Source: Bacteroidales bacterium
GTDB taxonomy: Bacteria > Bacteroidota > Bacteroidia > Bacteroidales > UBA932
Direction: 5' to 3'
Assembly: GCA_017428035.1 (NCBI GenBank)
Contig: JAFRRR010000058.1
Span: 1-64,000, forward strand
DNA length: 64,000 nucleotides
Position 1 is the stretch's first letter. Each line of letters opens with the position of its first letter. The notes under the pieces were generated by a model that was not told the origin of the DNA, ran no database searches, and was given only the letters and a program-made list of their open reading frames with translations. Shown here in pieces: positions 42,021 through 50,556 of this stretch. The translations under genes were made by a program, and so were the position numbers.

Positions 42021-43358
42021 CTATTTTTTGGCTCTCGCACGGATTATTTTCATAACGTCGGCCTTGCCGGTGCGCACAACGTCCAGCAGCGGGATATGTG
42101 CCGGGCAGGTGCTCTGGCAGCAGCCGCACTCTATGCAGTCGTAAATCTTGTTGGCCTCCAGGCCGTCGTTGTCGCCGGCGCGGCCCAGACGGTTCAGCAG
42201 CCAAGGCTCCAGACCCATAGGGCAGGCCTGGGAGCAGCGGGCGCAGCGGATGCAGGCGGTCTCGGGAGCGCGGGATGTCTGCTCTGCGGTGAGCAGCAGC
42301 AGGCACGAAGAGCCCTTCTGGGTGGTCGCCTCCAGATTGACCACCGCCTTACCCATCATAGGGCCGCCGGAAACCACCTTGACGGCATTTTCGGGCAGAC
42401 CGCCCACAGCGTCAAGGATATAAGAGAGCGGGGTGCCCAGGCGCACCATAAAGTTGCGCGGCTGGGGCAGGCACTCGCCGGTGACGGTCATCACCCTCTC
42501 GAACAGGGGACGGTTTTTCTGGACAGCCTGATATACGGCATAGGAAGTGGCGACGTTCTGCACCACGCAGCCGGTGTCGATGGGCAGCGCACCGCTGGGA
42601 ACACGGCGGCCGGTGATGGCATCGATAAGCTGTTTTTCACCGCCCTGCGGATATTTCTTCTTCATCTTTACCACCTCTATGCCCACATAGCGCAGGGTGG
42701 CGTCGGTGAGGGCGTCAAACGCCTCGGGTTTATTCTCTTCTACGGCGATGACAATCATCTCCACACCCAGCACGCGGGCCATTATGCGGGCTCCCAGCAC
42801 TACCTCGTGCGGATGCTCGCGCATCAGGCGGTCGTCTGCTGTGACATACGGCTCGCATTCGGCGCCGTTGATAATCAGATATTCGGCCTTCTTGTCCTTG
42901 GGCGGAGCCAGTTTGATGTGGGTGGGGAAAGTTGCGCCGCCCATACCCACGATGCCGGCATTCTTGATTTTCTCCAGCAGCTCTTCTGCAGAGCCCTTGA
43001 TCTCGCGCTCCACGCGGTCGCTGGTGAAGATGCCGTCTACAAACTCATCGCCCTCTACGTCAATGCACACGTGCATCACCATATTGCCTACGATGTCGGC
43101 GCGGGGCTCTACCGCAGATACGGTGCCGCTTACAGAAGAGTGGACAAAGCCGGACACGAATCCGGCGGGAGTGCCAATCACCTGGCCGACCTTTACCTTG
43201 TCGCCCTTCTCTACGCAGGGTACTGCGGGGGCCCCAAGGTGCTGGGCCATTGAAATGGCCACTTTGGAGGGGATTGGCAGCTGCTCTATGGCTGCATCCC
43301 TGGCTATTTTGTGGTCGTCCCAGTGGACGCCACCGATTTTGAAAGTCTTAAGTGCCAT
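42021..43358 (-). CDS. rnfC: Rnf electron-transport complex subunit C
   Basis: 445 residues. It carries the NADH/FMN module: GMGGATFPTHIKLAPP and INGAECEPYVTADDRLM. Two 4Fe-4S clusters follow near the C-terminus (CIRCARCSQACP and CIECGCCQSTCP). It ends soon after these, without the long Ala-rich tail of enteric RsxC. Its ATG overlaps the rnfB stop by one base (TAATG), and GGAGGAG lies 7 nt upstream. Confidence 0.96.
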   Translation of the reverse strand: MALKTFKIGGVHWDDHKIARDAAIEQLPIPSKVAISMAQHLGAPAVPCVEKGDKVKVGQVIGTPAGFVSGFVHSSVSGTVSAVEPRADIVGNMVMHVCIDVEGDEFVDGIFTSDRVEREIKGSAEELLEKIKNAGIVGMGGATFPTHIKLAPPKDKKAEYLIINGAECEPYVTADDRLMREHPHEVVLGARIMARVLGVEMIVIAVEENKPEAFDALTDATLRYVGIEVVKMKKKYPQGGEKQLIDAITGRRVPSGALPIDTGCVVQNVATSYAVYQAVQKNRPLFERVMTVTGECLPQPRNFMVRLGTPLSYILDAVGGLPENAVKVVSGGPMMGKAVVNLEATTQKGSSCLLLLTAEQTSRAPETACIRCARCSQACPMGLEPWLLNRLGRAGDNDGLEANKIYDCIECGCCQSTCPAHIPLLDVVRTGKADVMKIIRARAKK

Positions 43359-44887
43359 TACGATACTCCTCCACTAAACAAATCCAGATCTATAACTTCG
43401 TCGCGGTCGTCAACTGCGGGCTTGGGGGCCTTGGGCTTGGCCGTGCGGGTACGTTTGGGCTTGGGTGCAGCCTCTGCGGGCTTCTCGCCGGGGAAGTCTA
43501 TCTCAAGGGCAGCGGCCTGGGCCTCTTCTGCCTTGGGGGTCTTCTTGCGGGGAGCGCGCTTTTTGGGTGCGGGCTTGGGAGCCTCTTCTGCGACTGCTTC
43601 CTTTGCGGGCTCGGCTGCCACAGCGGGCTCTGCCGCTGCCACGGGCTTGGGTTCGGGGGCGGGAGCCGGAGCGGGTTCGCTTTTAACCTCCACCTTCACA
43701 GGTTCTTCCAGGGGCTTGGGGAGAGGCCTTGCCTGAACCATAGGTTCGGGTTTCTTTACCTCAACGGGCTCGGCAACCTTCACAGGTTCCTCTACCTTGG
43801 CGGGCTCAGCTACTTTCACAGGCTCCGCCGGCTTCACGGGCTCAACCGGCTTTGCAGGTTCTGCAGGCTTCACAGCCTCAGCGGGCTTCGCGGGCTCTTC
43901 AGCAGGCTTGGGAGCGGCCGGCTTGGGCTCGTATTTGAAGCGGGCCGCAGACCTCATTGCGGGCTTGGGTTCTTCTGCAGCGGGTGCCGCAGCGGGCTTG
44001 GGGGCCGGTTTGGCAGCAGCGGCAGCCGGGGCGGCTGTAGCAGCGGCCGGAGCAGCGGGAGCGGCTTTCTTCACGGGGAAGTTGAGCTTGTGGATAGCGC
44101 CGGTGGGGCACTCCTCTACGCACTTGGTGCAGAGCTTGCACTTGGAGGCATCTATGTAGGCCAGGTTGTTCTCTACCACGATGGCATCGTGAGGACAAAC
44201 CTTCTGGCACTTGGCACAGCCGATGCAGGCAGCCTTGCAGGCCTTGCGCGCCACGCCGCCCTTGTCGGTATTGCTGCAAAGAACCACCACCTTGAGGCCT
44301 CTGGGGCCCTTGGGGCGCAGCTCAATGATGCCCTTGGGACAAGCCTTGCCGCAGGCGCCGCAGCCGGTGCACTTGCTCTCGTCCACCACCGGAAGGCCGG
44401 TTTCGGGATTCATAGAGATAGCGCCGAACTTGCACACGCGGGTGCAGTCTCCGCAGCCCAGGCAGCCGAAACGGCAGGCGGTGTCACCGCTGTAGAGCGC
44501 CGCCTTGACCTTGCACGACTGGTAGCCTTCGTAGTTGCTGGTCTTGGGGCGGTTCTCACAAGAGCCGTTGCACCTCACCACAGCCACCTTGGGTGCCTGA
44601 GGCGCAGCCGTCTTGCCCAGAAGATCTGCGATTTTGATCATTGTTTCACTGCCTCCCACGGGACACATAGCGTCGCCAAGCTCGTCCATACCGACCAGTT
44701 TGGTGGCAAAATCACGACAGCCTGCGCATCCGCAGCCGCCGCAGTTTGCCCCGGGAAGCAACGCCTCTACATCGTCTATGCGGGCGTCCTCTTCTACCTT
44801 GAACCTCTTAGCAACGAGAAAAAGGATTGCCGCTACCAGCAACCCTATCGCAGTAAGAGTGATTACAGTAATTAATATCGGATTCAC
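43358..44887 (-). CDS. rnfB: Rnf complex subunit B with a long Pro/Ala/Lys-rich C-terminal tail
   Basis: 509 residues from GTG 44887; typical RnfB is 190-330. One N-terminal membrane helix, then the ALLPGANCGGCGCAGC cluster-binding motif and a series of ferredoxin motifs (CRFGCLGCGDCTRVC, CTGCGACGKACP, CIGCAKCQKVCP, CKLCTKCVEECP). It accepts electrons from reduced ferredoxin. After residue about 265 comes a tail of about 240 residues made of PA/PK/VKPAEP-type repeats, ending in a basic stretch (KKRAPRKKTPKAEEAQ) and an acidic tip (DDRDEVIDLDLFSGG). The tail's role is unknown; it could tether soluble partners. Confidence 0.95.
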   Translation of the reverse strand: MNPILITVITLTAIGLLVAAILFLVAKRFKVEEDARIDDVEALLPGANCGGCGCAGCRDFATKLVGMDELGDAMCPVGGSETMIKIADLLGKTAAPQAPKVAVVRCNGSCENRPKTSNYEGYQSCKVKAALYSGDTACRFGCLGCGDCTRVCKFGAISMNPETGLPVVDESKCTGCGACGKACPKGIIELRPKGPRGLKVVVLCSNTDKGGVARKACKAACIGCAKCQKVCPHDAIVVENNLAYIDASKCKLCTKCVEECPTGAIHKLNFPVKKAAPAAPAAATAAPAAAAAKPAPKPAAAPAAEEPKPAMRSAARFKYEPKPAAPKPAEEPAKPAEAVKPAEPAKPVEPVKPAEPVKVAEPAKVEEPVKVAEPVEVKKPEPMVQARPLPKPLEEPVKVEVKSEPAPAPAPEPKPVAAAEPAVAAEPAKEAVAEEAPKPAPKKRAPRKKTPKAEEAQAAALEIDFPGEKPAEAAPKPKRTRTAKPKAPKPAVDDRDEVIDLDLFSGGVS

Positions 44888-44897
44888 ACTGTTTAGG

Positions 44898-45329
44898 TTA
44901 TTGTTCTATTGAAAAAACAAACTCTCTATCCAATTTATCCCTAAAGATAGCAAAAATTATGTAATAAACGGCAACTGCAGCCAAAGAAAACAGTCCGACA
45001 TATAATTGTTCTATCCCAAGGGCCGAAAAAATGAGTATCGCAGCCAGCAAAACTGCCAGCGGAAGGCCATATGCAAGAATCACCGCCTTCATACCCAGAG
45101 TGGCCGATAGCACCAGTCGCACGGTGTCGCCCACCTGATAGCCGGCGGTGGCAGTGGCAATGGTCTGCGGGATGACTATGGTGCGGACCTGCTCTTCGCT
45201 GGCTCCGCAGACTCCACGGGCGTGACAAGTGGCGCAGGCCGCCTTATTTACGATTTCTACGCTGATGGACTCGCGGTCTATCTCCACTATCTTGCCTTCG
45301 TGAACTATCTTGCGGGGCTGCTTGCTCAT
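44898..45329 (-). CDS. rseC: RseC/SoxR-reducing-system family protein
   Basis: 143 residues. N-terminal soluble part with the Cys motif CATCHARGVC, then two membrane helices (MKAVILAYGLPLAVLLAAIL and the following one). RseC family proteins are commonly the first or last gene of Rnf/Rsx operons and may bind or tune the complex. It lies 10 bp before rnfB and 1 bp after the DUF3108 gene. Confidence 0.9.
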   Translation of the reverse strand: MSKQPRKIVHEGKIVEIDRESISVEIVNKAACATCHARGVCGASEEQVRTIVIPQTIATATAGYQVGDTVRLVLSATLGMKAVILAYGLPLAVLLAAILIFSALGIEQLYVGLFSLAAVAVYYIIFAIFRDKLDREFVFSIEQ

Positions 45330-45330
45330 A

Positions 45331-46188
45331 TCATTTAACGGTTTTTACAGGAGTCCTGGTCCCTGTTGCCTTTACCAGGCGCCCCTCTACCTTACCCACA
45401 GCTATGGCGGCAGAAAAACTTACCACAGTGCGGCTTTCGTCGGGAGTAATCCACATATATATGGGCTCCAGATTGCCGTCGCCCTTGTTGGAGATGGCCA
45501 CCGACGACTCTTTGTCGCGCCGCTCGCCACCCTTGCGGGTCTTGAAGTAGAGGGCATATTTATCGGCCTGGACCACGCCCAGGTCGGGAACTTTTTTATT
45601 CTCGGTAGCGACATAGGACACGCGCAGGTCGTTTACGTTGCAGTCAAGCGCGGCAACCATATTCAGCGCCTTGCCTGCTTTTACTGCTTCCAGATCTGCC
45701 GCACGCACAGCGTAGAGCACAGAAATCACATCGTATATGATGTTCTTGTCGGTGAATATGGTGTCCCTGTGGGGGCGGGTGCTTTTGTCCACAACAGCGC
45801 GGAGCCGCTTGCCCGACTTGTCCCAGGTATAATTGTTCTTTGCCCAGTAACTGCCCTCGGTCTGCTCGCGATAGAACGACAGGGGGACCAGGCCGTCGCG
45901 GGAAAACCGGCTGTCGTAGTGATATTTAACTTTGACTATGCTGGCGGCCAGATTGCTGGTGGCGCCGTCGGTCACAAGCCTGTAGCAGGGAGTGCCCTGA
46001 TAATTATCTTCCTGAATATTGAATTCCAGATTGGCGATGTCGGCGTTGATCACGCCCAGCTTATAGCGGAGCTTATAGGTGAGCTTCTCCCCTGTCTGGA
46101 AAGGATGATCCTGCGCAACTGCCTGGAATACAGGCGCAAAAGCTGCTATCAGCAGCGCTGCGATGAATGTCAAATTAGAGTGTTTCAT
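45331..46188 (-). CDS. DUF3108 domain exported protein
   Basis: 285 residues from ATG 46188 (MKHSNLTFIAALL), with a Sec signal ending near VAQ. The mature protein is a DUF3108 beta-rich domain: GEKLTYKLRYKLGVINADIA at its start and PDLGVVQADKYALYF later. DUF3108 proteins are periplasmic and of unknown function. Its start overlaps the dnaB end by 14 bp. Confidence 0.88.
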   Translation of the reverse strand: MKHSNLTFIAALLIAAFAPVFQAVAQDHPFQTGEKLTYKLRYKLGVINADIANLEFNIQEDNYQGTPCYRLVTDGATSNLAASIVKVKYHYDSRFSRDGLVPLSFYREQTEGSYWAKNNYTWDKSGKRLRAVVDKSTRPHRDTIFTDKNIIYDVISVLYAVRAADLEAVKAGKALNMVAALDCNVNDLRVSYVATENKKVPDLGVVQADKYALYFKTRKGGERRDKESSVAISNKGDGNLEPIYMWITPDESRTVVSFSAAIAVGKVEGRLVKATGTRTPVKTVK

Positions 46189-47653
46189 TGTCAAAATCCA
46201 AGTTTGCAGATGATATATTCAAATTTGACTCCACATTTTCATATTTGACAGCAGAATCGTCTTCGTACATAACATTTGCATCCACAAACCGGGCTTCCTC
46301 TTTTATGAAACGCATCTCCACATCTTTCGTTTCGCCGTTGCGGTGCTTGGCTATAATCATCTCTGTCTTACCGGGATAGTCCTCCGGCCCCTCCACTCCC
46401 AGAAACTCCGGACGGTGGATGAACATCACAATGTCGGCATCCTGCTCAATGGCACCTGACTCTCGCAGGTCGCTGAGCTGGGGACGCTTGTTGCCGCCGC
46501 GGTTCTCTACCGCACGGCTGAGCTGCGACAGCGCAATAATGGGGATGTTCAGCTCTTTGGCAATGGCCTTCAGCGACCGGGAGATTGCAGAAACCTCCTG
46601 CTCGCGCATACCCTTGAGCTCGGGCGGGCCAGTCATAAGCTGCAGATAGTCAATGATTATGAGTTTCACGCCGTGGGTATAAACCAGGCGGCGGGCCTTG
46701 GCCCTGAACTCGTAGATAGATATGGACCCGGTGTCGTCTATCCACAGCGGAGCACGGGACAGCCGGGTGATGCGTTCGTTAAGGATGGCCCAGTCTTCGG
46801 GGTCGCGGAAACGCTTCGCGCCCCATATTTTCTTGCTTTCAAGGCCGGTCTCTCCCACCAGCACGCGCTTGATCAGCTGTGTCTCGCTCATTTCCAGGGA
46901 GAACATCGCCACAGGGATGTTGTGGTCCACCGCCATATTGCGGGCCATTGTGAGCACGAATGCCGTCTTACCCACGGAGGGGCGGGCCGCAATGATTATC
47001 AGGTCGGACTTTTGCCAGCCGTAGGTCACGGCGTCAATGCCGCGGTAGCCGCTGGGCACGCCGCTTAGGCCGTCGGTGCGGTTCTGGCTCTCTTCTATCT
47101 CCTCTATGGCGCGCTTGAGCACGGCGTCCACCGGAGATGTGTCCTTGCGCATATTGCGGTCGGTGAGCTCAAAAATGTCCTGAGCCGCCGTCTGCAGCAG
47201 GTCGTCCACCGGAAGAGTGTCCTCAAAGGCGTTCTTCTGGATGTTGTGGGATATGGAAATCAGCTCGCGCTGAATGAATTTCTGAAGCAGGACCTTGCAG
47301 TGATAGTCGGTGTTGGCCGCAGCGCTGTAGCGCATACTTATCTCGCTCAGATAGGCCGCGCCGCCCACCTCTTCCAGCTGGCCTTTCTTGGAAAGCTGGT
47401 CGGCCACCGTGAGGATATCCACCGAATAATTTCGGGAACTGAGCCACTGGATGGCCTCAAAAATCTTGCGGTTGCTATCCTTGTAAAAGCACTTGTCGTT
47501 CAGCTGGTCCAGGACGTCAGAAACGACATCGGCATCGGTCATCATAGCGGCTAAAACCGCCTCTTCGATTTCTATCGCTTGGGGCGGTTTGTAACCTGTT
47601 TCGGCAGATATCTGGGCGACGTCTGCCCGCTTCTGTTTTTTTGGGGCCGGCAC
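46175..47653 (-). CDS. dnaB: Replicative DNA helicase
   Basis: 492 residues from GTG 47653. N-terminal DnaB domain (PPQAIEIEEAVLAAMM) and RecA-type C-terminal domain with Walker A ARPSVGKTAF, Walker B LIIIDYLQLM and the arginine-finger region NRGGNKRPQLSDLRESG. The hexamer unwinds DNA at the fork. No intein interrupts it. It is 2 bp after the zinc-ribbon gene in a long same-strand run. Confidence 0.97.
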   Translation of the reverse strand: MPAPKKQKRADVAQISAETGYKPPQAIEIEEAVLAAMMTDADVVSDVLDQLNDKCFYKDSNRKIFEAIQWLSSRNYSVDILTVADQLSKKGQLEEVGGAAYLSEISMRYSAAANTDYHCKVLLQKFIQRELISISHNIQKNAFEDTLPVDDLLQTAAQDIFELTDRNMRKDTSPVDAVLKRAIEEIEESQNRTDGLSGVPSGYRGIDAVTYGWQKSDLIIIAARPSVGKTAFVLTMARNMAVDHNIPVAMFSLEMSETQLIKRVLVGETGLESKKIWGAKRFRDPEDWAILNERITRLSRAPLWIDDTGSISIYEFRAKARRLVYTHGVKLIIIDYLQLMTGPPELKGMREQEVSAISRSLKAIAKELNIPIIALSQLSRAVENRGGNKRPQLSDLRESGAIEQDADIVMFIHRPEFLGVEGPEDYPGKTEMIIAKHRNGETKDVEMRFIKEEARFVDANVMYEDDSAVKYENVESNLNISSANLDFDNETL

Positions 47654-47655
47654 TG

Positions 47656-48495
47656 TTATGCTTCTTCGGTCTTGTAGTCGTTCTTATACTCGGGGTTGAC
47701 AAGGATGCGTCCGCAGTATTCGCAAACGATGATCTTCTTGCCCTGAATGATGTCCAGCTTGCGCTGGGGAGGGATCTGGTTGAAGCAGCCGCCGCAAGCC
47801 TCGCGCTCTATGGTAACCACGGCCAGGTGGTTCTTGGCAGCGCCGCGCACGCGGTTGTAGGCCACCAGCATACGCTCGTCAATCTTCTTTTCCAGCTCTG
47901 CCTTTTCTGCCTGGAATTTCTCTTCTGCGGCAGCGGTCTCTTCAATGATGACCTCAAGCTCTTTCTTTTTCTCTTCGAGGTTGGCCTCAAAGATGGCCAG
48001 GCGGGCCTTGGTGTCGTCTATCAGGGCTCGCTTCTCTGCAAGTGCACGCTCGCACTCGCCGATGCGCTTCTCGCAAACCTGCTGCTCCAGGCTCTGGTAT
48101 TCGATCTCCTTGCCCAGGGACTCGTATTCGCGGTTGTTCTTGACGTTGTCCTGCTGCTTGCTGTATTTCTCAATCAGCAGACCAGCCTCCTGAATGGCGT
48201 GGCGAAGTTCCGCCTGCTTTTTCTCAATATCGGCGATATCGGCCTCGGCATTTGCAATGCGGGTCTTGAGACCTTCCACCTCGTCTTCCATATCCTGAAC
48301 TTCCAGGGGAAGCTCACCGCGCTGGAGGTGAATCTTGTCTATAGCGGTATCCTTGAGCTGAATCTGATAGAGTGTGCGGAGCTTTTCGTCCATAGTGATG
48401 CCGTCGGCATCATTCACGCTCTTGGCCACGGATACGAATGTTTCCTTTTCGTCGATGGGGGTTACTATTGTCTGTTTTACCTTTTTTGTTGCCAT
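47656..48495 (-). CDS. Coiled-coil protein with C-terminal zinc ribbon (C4-type, CT398-like)
   Basis: 279 residues from ATG 48495 (MATKKVKQTIV); the longer frame runs into the nif3 gene. Residues 30-210 are a long antiparallel coiled coil (DEVEGLKTRIANAEADIADI, AEEKFQAEKAELEKKIDERM). The C-terminus has a ribbon CGGCFNQIPP...CEYCGRILV, the zf-RING_7/C4 family. Chlamydial CT398 binds sigma-54 and secretion parts, but function here is unknown. It usually pairs with nif3, as here (7 bp apart). Confidence 0.88.
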   Translation of the reverse strand: MATKKVKQTIVTPIDEKETFVSVAKSVNDADGITMDEKLRTLYQIQLKDTAIDKIHLQRGELPLEVQDMEDEVEGLKTRIANAEADIADIEKKQAELRHAIQEAGLLIEKYSKQQDNVKNNREYESLGKEIEYQSLEQQVCEKRIGECERALAEKRALIDDTKARLAIFEANLEEKKKELEVIIEETAAAEEKFQAEKAELEKKIDERMLVAYNRVRGAAKNHLAVVTIEREACGGCFNQIPPQRKLDIIQGKKIIVCEYCGRILVNPEYKNDYKTEEA

Positions 48496-48502
48496 ACCGG
48501 TA

Positions 48503-49264
48503 TCAAAAGTAATGTATTGGATTAAAGTCTTTTTCTGTACGGAGGACCGCAAAGGTACTGTTTTTTTCTTCAAGTACCGAAATTAGTTTTCCAACAATGT
48601 CAATTTCGCTCTCAAAATGGCCTATATCAAGCAGTAAGAAGTCCTTTTCGGTGAAAAACTGATGATATGACACGTCGCCGCAGAGATAGGCGTCGGCACC
48701 GCTTGCAAGGGCGTCGCCGATAAGCGAACCGCCGCTGCCGCTGCACAGCGCCACCTTCTCTATGGGCTTATCTATCAGGCGCGAGGCGCGCAGCGTCTGC
48801 AGCGAAAACTGTTTCTTGACAAAGGCGATGAACTCTTCGCAGGGCATCGGCTGCGGCAGGCGCCCCACAAGGCCGAAGCCGTCCTCGCTCAAAACCGCGC
48901 AGTCCTGCAGGCCAAGCCGCTCTGCCATAAGGGTATTCACGCCGCCGGCCGCCTTGTCGGCATTGGTGTGGGCGCTGTAGACCACGATGTCGTTTTTCAC
49001 CGCCAGGGTGATGATCTCTCCCAGGAAATTGTCGGGAGAAATCTTCTTGATGCCGCGGAAAATCAGGGGATGATGGGTCACTATCATATCGGCGCCGCGG
49101 CGGACCGCCTCCCTCACCAGGTCGGGGGTGCAGTCAAAGCCCACCAGCACGGCCTTTACCTCTGCCTGAGGGCTGCCTATGCAAAAGCCGGAATTGTCCC
49201 ACTCGGCAGCTGTGTCCAGCGGGGCGAAATCCTCTATTATCCGCGCTATTTCAAAGGCCTTCAT
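48503..49264 (-). CDS. Nif3-like dinuclear metal-center protein
   Basis: 253 residues. AAEWDNSGFCIG at the start, THHPLIFRGIKKI and YSAHTNADKAAGGVN carry the conserved metal His residues of the NIF3/YbgI family, and GDVSYHQF and LLDIGHFESE complete the site. Often annotated GTP cyclohydrolase I type 2, but the true reaction is not settled. The short 253-residue form lacks the inserted PII-like domain. Confidence 0.93.
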   Translation of the reverse strand: MKAFEIARIIEDFAPLDTAAEWDNSGFCIGSPQAEVKAVLVGFDCTPDLVREAVRRGADMIVTHHPLIFRGIKKISPDNFLGEIITLAVKNDIVVYSAHTNADKAAGGVNTLMAERLGLQDCAVLSEDGFGLVGRLPQPMPCEEFIAFVKKQFSLQTLRASRLIDKPIEKVALCSGSGGSLIGDALASGADAYLCGDVSYHQFFTEKDFLLLDIGHFESEIDIVGKLISVLEEKNSTFAVLRTEKDFNPIHYF

Positions 49265-49268
49265 AGCA

Positions 49269-49619
49269 CTAGATGTTGTCGTGTATCTGCTGCAGCATGT
49301 CCCGGATGCCCTTCAGGCGAAGCGCCACGTCGGCGCGGTTGTCGCCCTGCGAGTTGTTTTTCATAACCTTGGCTGCGCCCTCGAGCGTCATTCCGCGCTC
49401 TTTGATGTACATATGCAGCTTTTTGAAGGTCTCCACATCGTCCGGAGAGAATAGTCGGTTGCCCTTCTTGTTGCGCATAGGGTTGATGAGTTCCGGGAAG
49501 GTATTGGCCCAGAAACGCACCAGAGAGGTGCTCTCGCCCAGGATCTCGGCCACTTCGCCGATAGTGTAGCACATTTTTGCCATCGCTATATCTTTTTTCG
49601 TTATCAGTTCATCACTCAT
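49269..49619 (-). CDS. MerR-family transcriptional regulator
   Basis: 116 residues from ATG 49619. YTIGEVAEILGESTSLVRFW is the helix-turn-helix, followed by the wing (NPMRNKKGNRLFSPDDVET) and a short dimer helix. There is no effector domain, as in the small MerR protein found next to M23 peptidase genes across Bacteroidota. Its target is unknown. It is 4 bp upstream of nif3. Confidence 0.88.
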   Translation of the reverse strand: MSDELITKKDIAMAKMCYTIGEVAEILGESTSLVRFWANTFPELINPMRNKKGNRLFSPDDVETFKKLHMYIKERGMTLEGAAKVMKNNSQGDNRADVALRLKGIRDMLQQIHDNI

Positions 49620-49625
49620 CCTAAA

Positions 49626-49661
49626 TCCCTCCCCCTGGGGAGGGACTTGTTCTTCACAAGT
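49626..49661. repeat. Double hairpin between the M23 and merR genes
   Basis: TCCCTCCCC (49626-49634) and GGGGAGGGA (49637-49645) form a perfect 9-bp arm pair, directly followed by CTTGTTCTTCACAAG (arms ACTTG/CAAGT). The order GC hairpin then TTGTTCTTCAC resembles the hairpin and tail inside metH at 29590. It may separate expression of genes in the run. Confidence 0.6.
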
Positions 49662-49662
49662 T

Positions 49663-50556
49663 CTAATCCAACGACTGACCGGCAGTGCCGGCAATCAGCA
49701 GCATCTCGCTGTAGGTGGCGGGGCTCAGGGAACCGAAAAAGTAGTTCACCGGATCCACCGCCCGGCCACTCTTGCGCACTTCGTAGTGCAGCGTGGTGGT
49801 AAAGGCGGCGCCGCTGGCCCCGACTTTGCCCACAACCTTGCCGCGGGCCACTTTCTGGTTTATCGCCACGTAAATTTCGCTCAGGTGGGCATACACGCTC
49901 CTCAAGCCATTCCCGTGATCGATAATCACCATATTGCCCATTCCGCCTCCCTGCCTGAGCACCTCAACCACAGTGCCCGCTCCGGTGGCAATGACCTCTG
50001 TGCCATAGGCCGCCATAAGGTCTATGCCCGTGTGCACCGCCATCGACTTGAAAAACGGGTTGATTTTCCTACCCACCGTGGCGCCGGTCTGCGCGATTGT
50101 AAAGTTACGCAAAGGAATGACAGACGGAAAATTATTTTTATTGAAATTTTCGCTTTCCAGCTGTTCGTTTATGGCCCGAATCTGGCGGTCTACCTGCGCC
50201 GCTGTGCTGCAAAGGCCCTCCAGGACAGCGCCCGATTCGTCTATCAGCTGCTGCTCGCTTTCTGCATAGAACTGCTCCAGCCGCTGCTCCGGGTCGGAAC
50301 CGTACAGCATCTCGGCCGTGGGCGGGTCAATGTCAAAGATATTGTTGTAGATCTGCCTGTCGCGGAGCTCCAGACCCTCCAGCACGTCGTCCACCAGGTC
50401 GCTGCGCTCCAGAAGATTGTCGTAGTGCTCGCTAAGATAGCCGTTCTCTGCCATAAGCGCACGCTCCCTGCCGCTGGTGAAAATCAGCGAATAGGCGACG
50501 TAGCAGATCAGCGCCGCCAGCAGGCTCAGTGCAATATATTTCAAGACAGAACGCAT
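49663..50556 (-). CDS. M23-family (LytM) protein with incomplete metal site
   Basis: 297 residues from ATG 50556, preceded by the stop of the next M23 gene in TGATG. One N-terminal membrane helix (LKYIALSLLAALICYVAYS), a coiled-coil/helical middle and a C-terminal LytM domain (HTGIDLMAAYGTEV, SVYAHLSE). The usual HxH motif reads TLH in TTTLHYEV, so one zinc ligand is lost. It may be an inactive LytM activator of amidases or a structural partner of the neighbouring intact enzyme. Confidence 0.88.
   Translation of the reverse strand: MRSVLKYIALSLLAALICYVAYSLIFTSGRERALMAENGYLSEHYDNLLERSDLVDDVLEGLELRDRQIYNNIFDIDPPTAEMLYGSDPEQRLEQFYAESEQQLIDESGAVLEGLCSTAAQVDRQIRAINEQLESENFNKNNFPSVIPLRNFTIAQTGATVGRKINPFFKSMAVHTGIDLMAAYGTEVIATGAGTVVEVLRQGGGMGNMVIIDHGNGLRSVYAHLSEIYVAINQKVARGKVVGKVGASGAAFTTTLHYEVRKSGRAVDPVNYFFGSLSPATYSEMLLIAGTAGQSLD

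Noticed and set aside
43352-44875. 507-codon Gly/Leu/Arg-rich plus frame
   Set aside because: Antisense to rnfB; its composition is the complement of the Pro/Ala/Lys tail and cysteine motifs.
46175-47653. Intein in dnaB
   Set aside because: Checked because DnaB often hosts inteins; the protein has normal length and continuous motifs.
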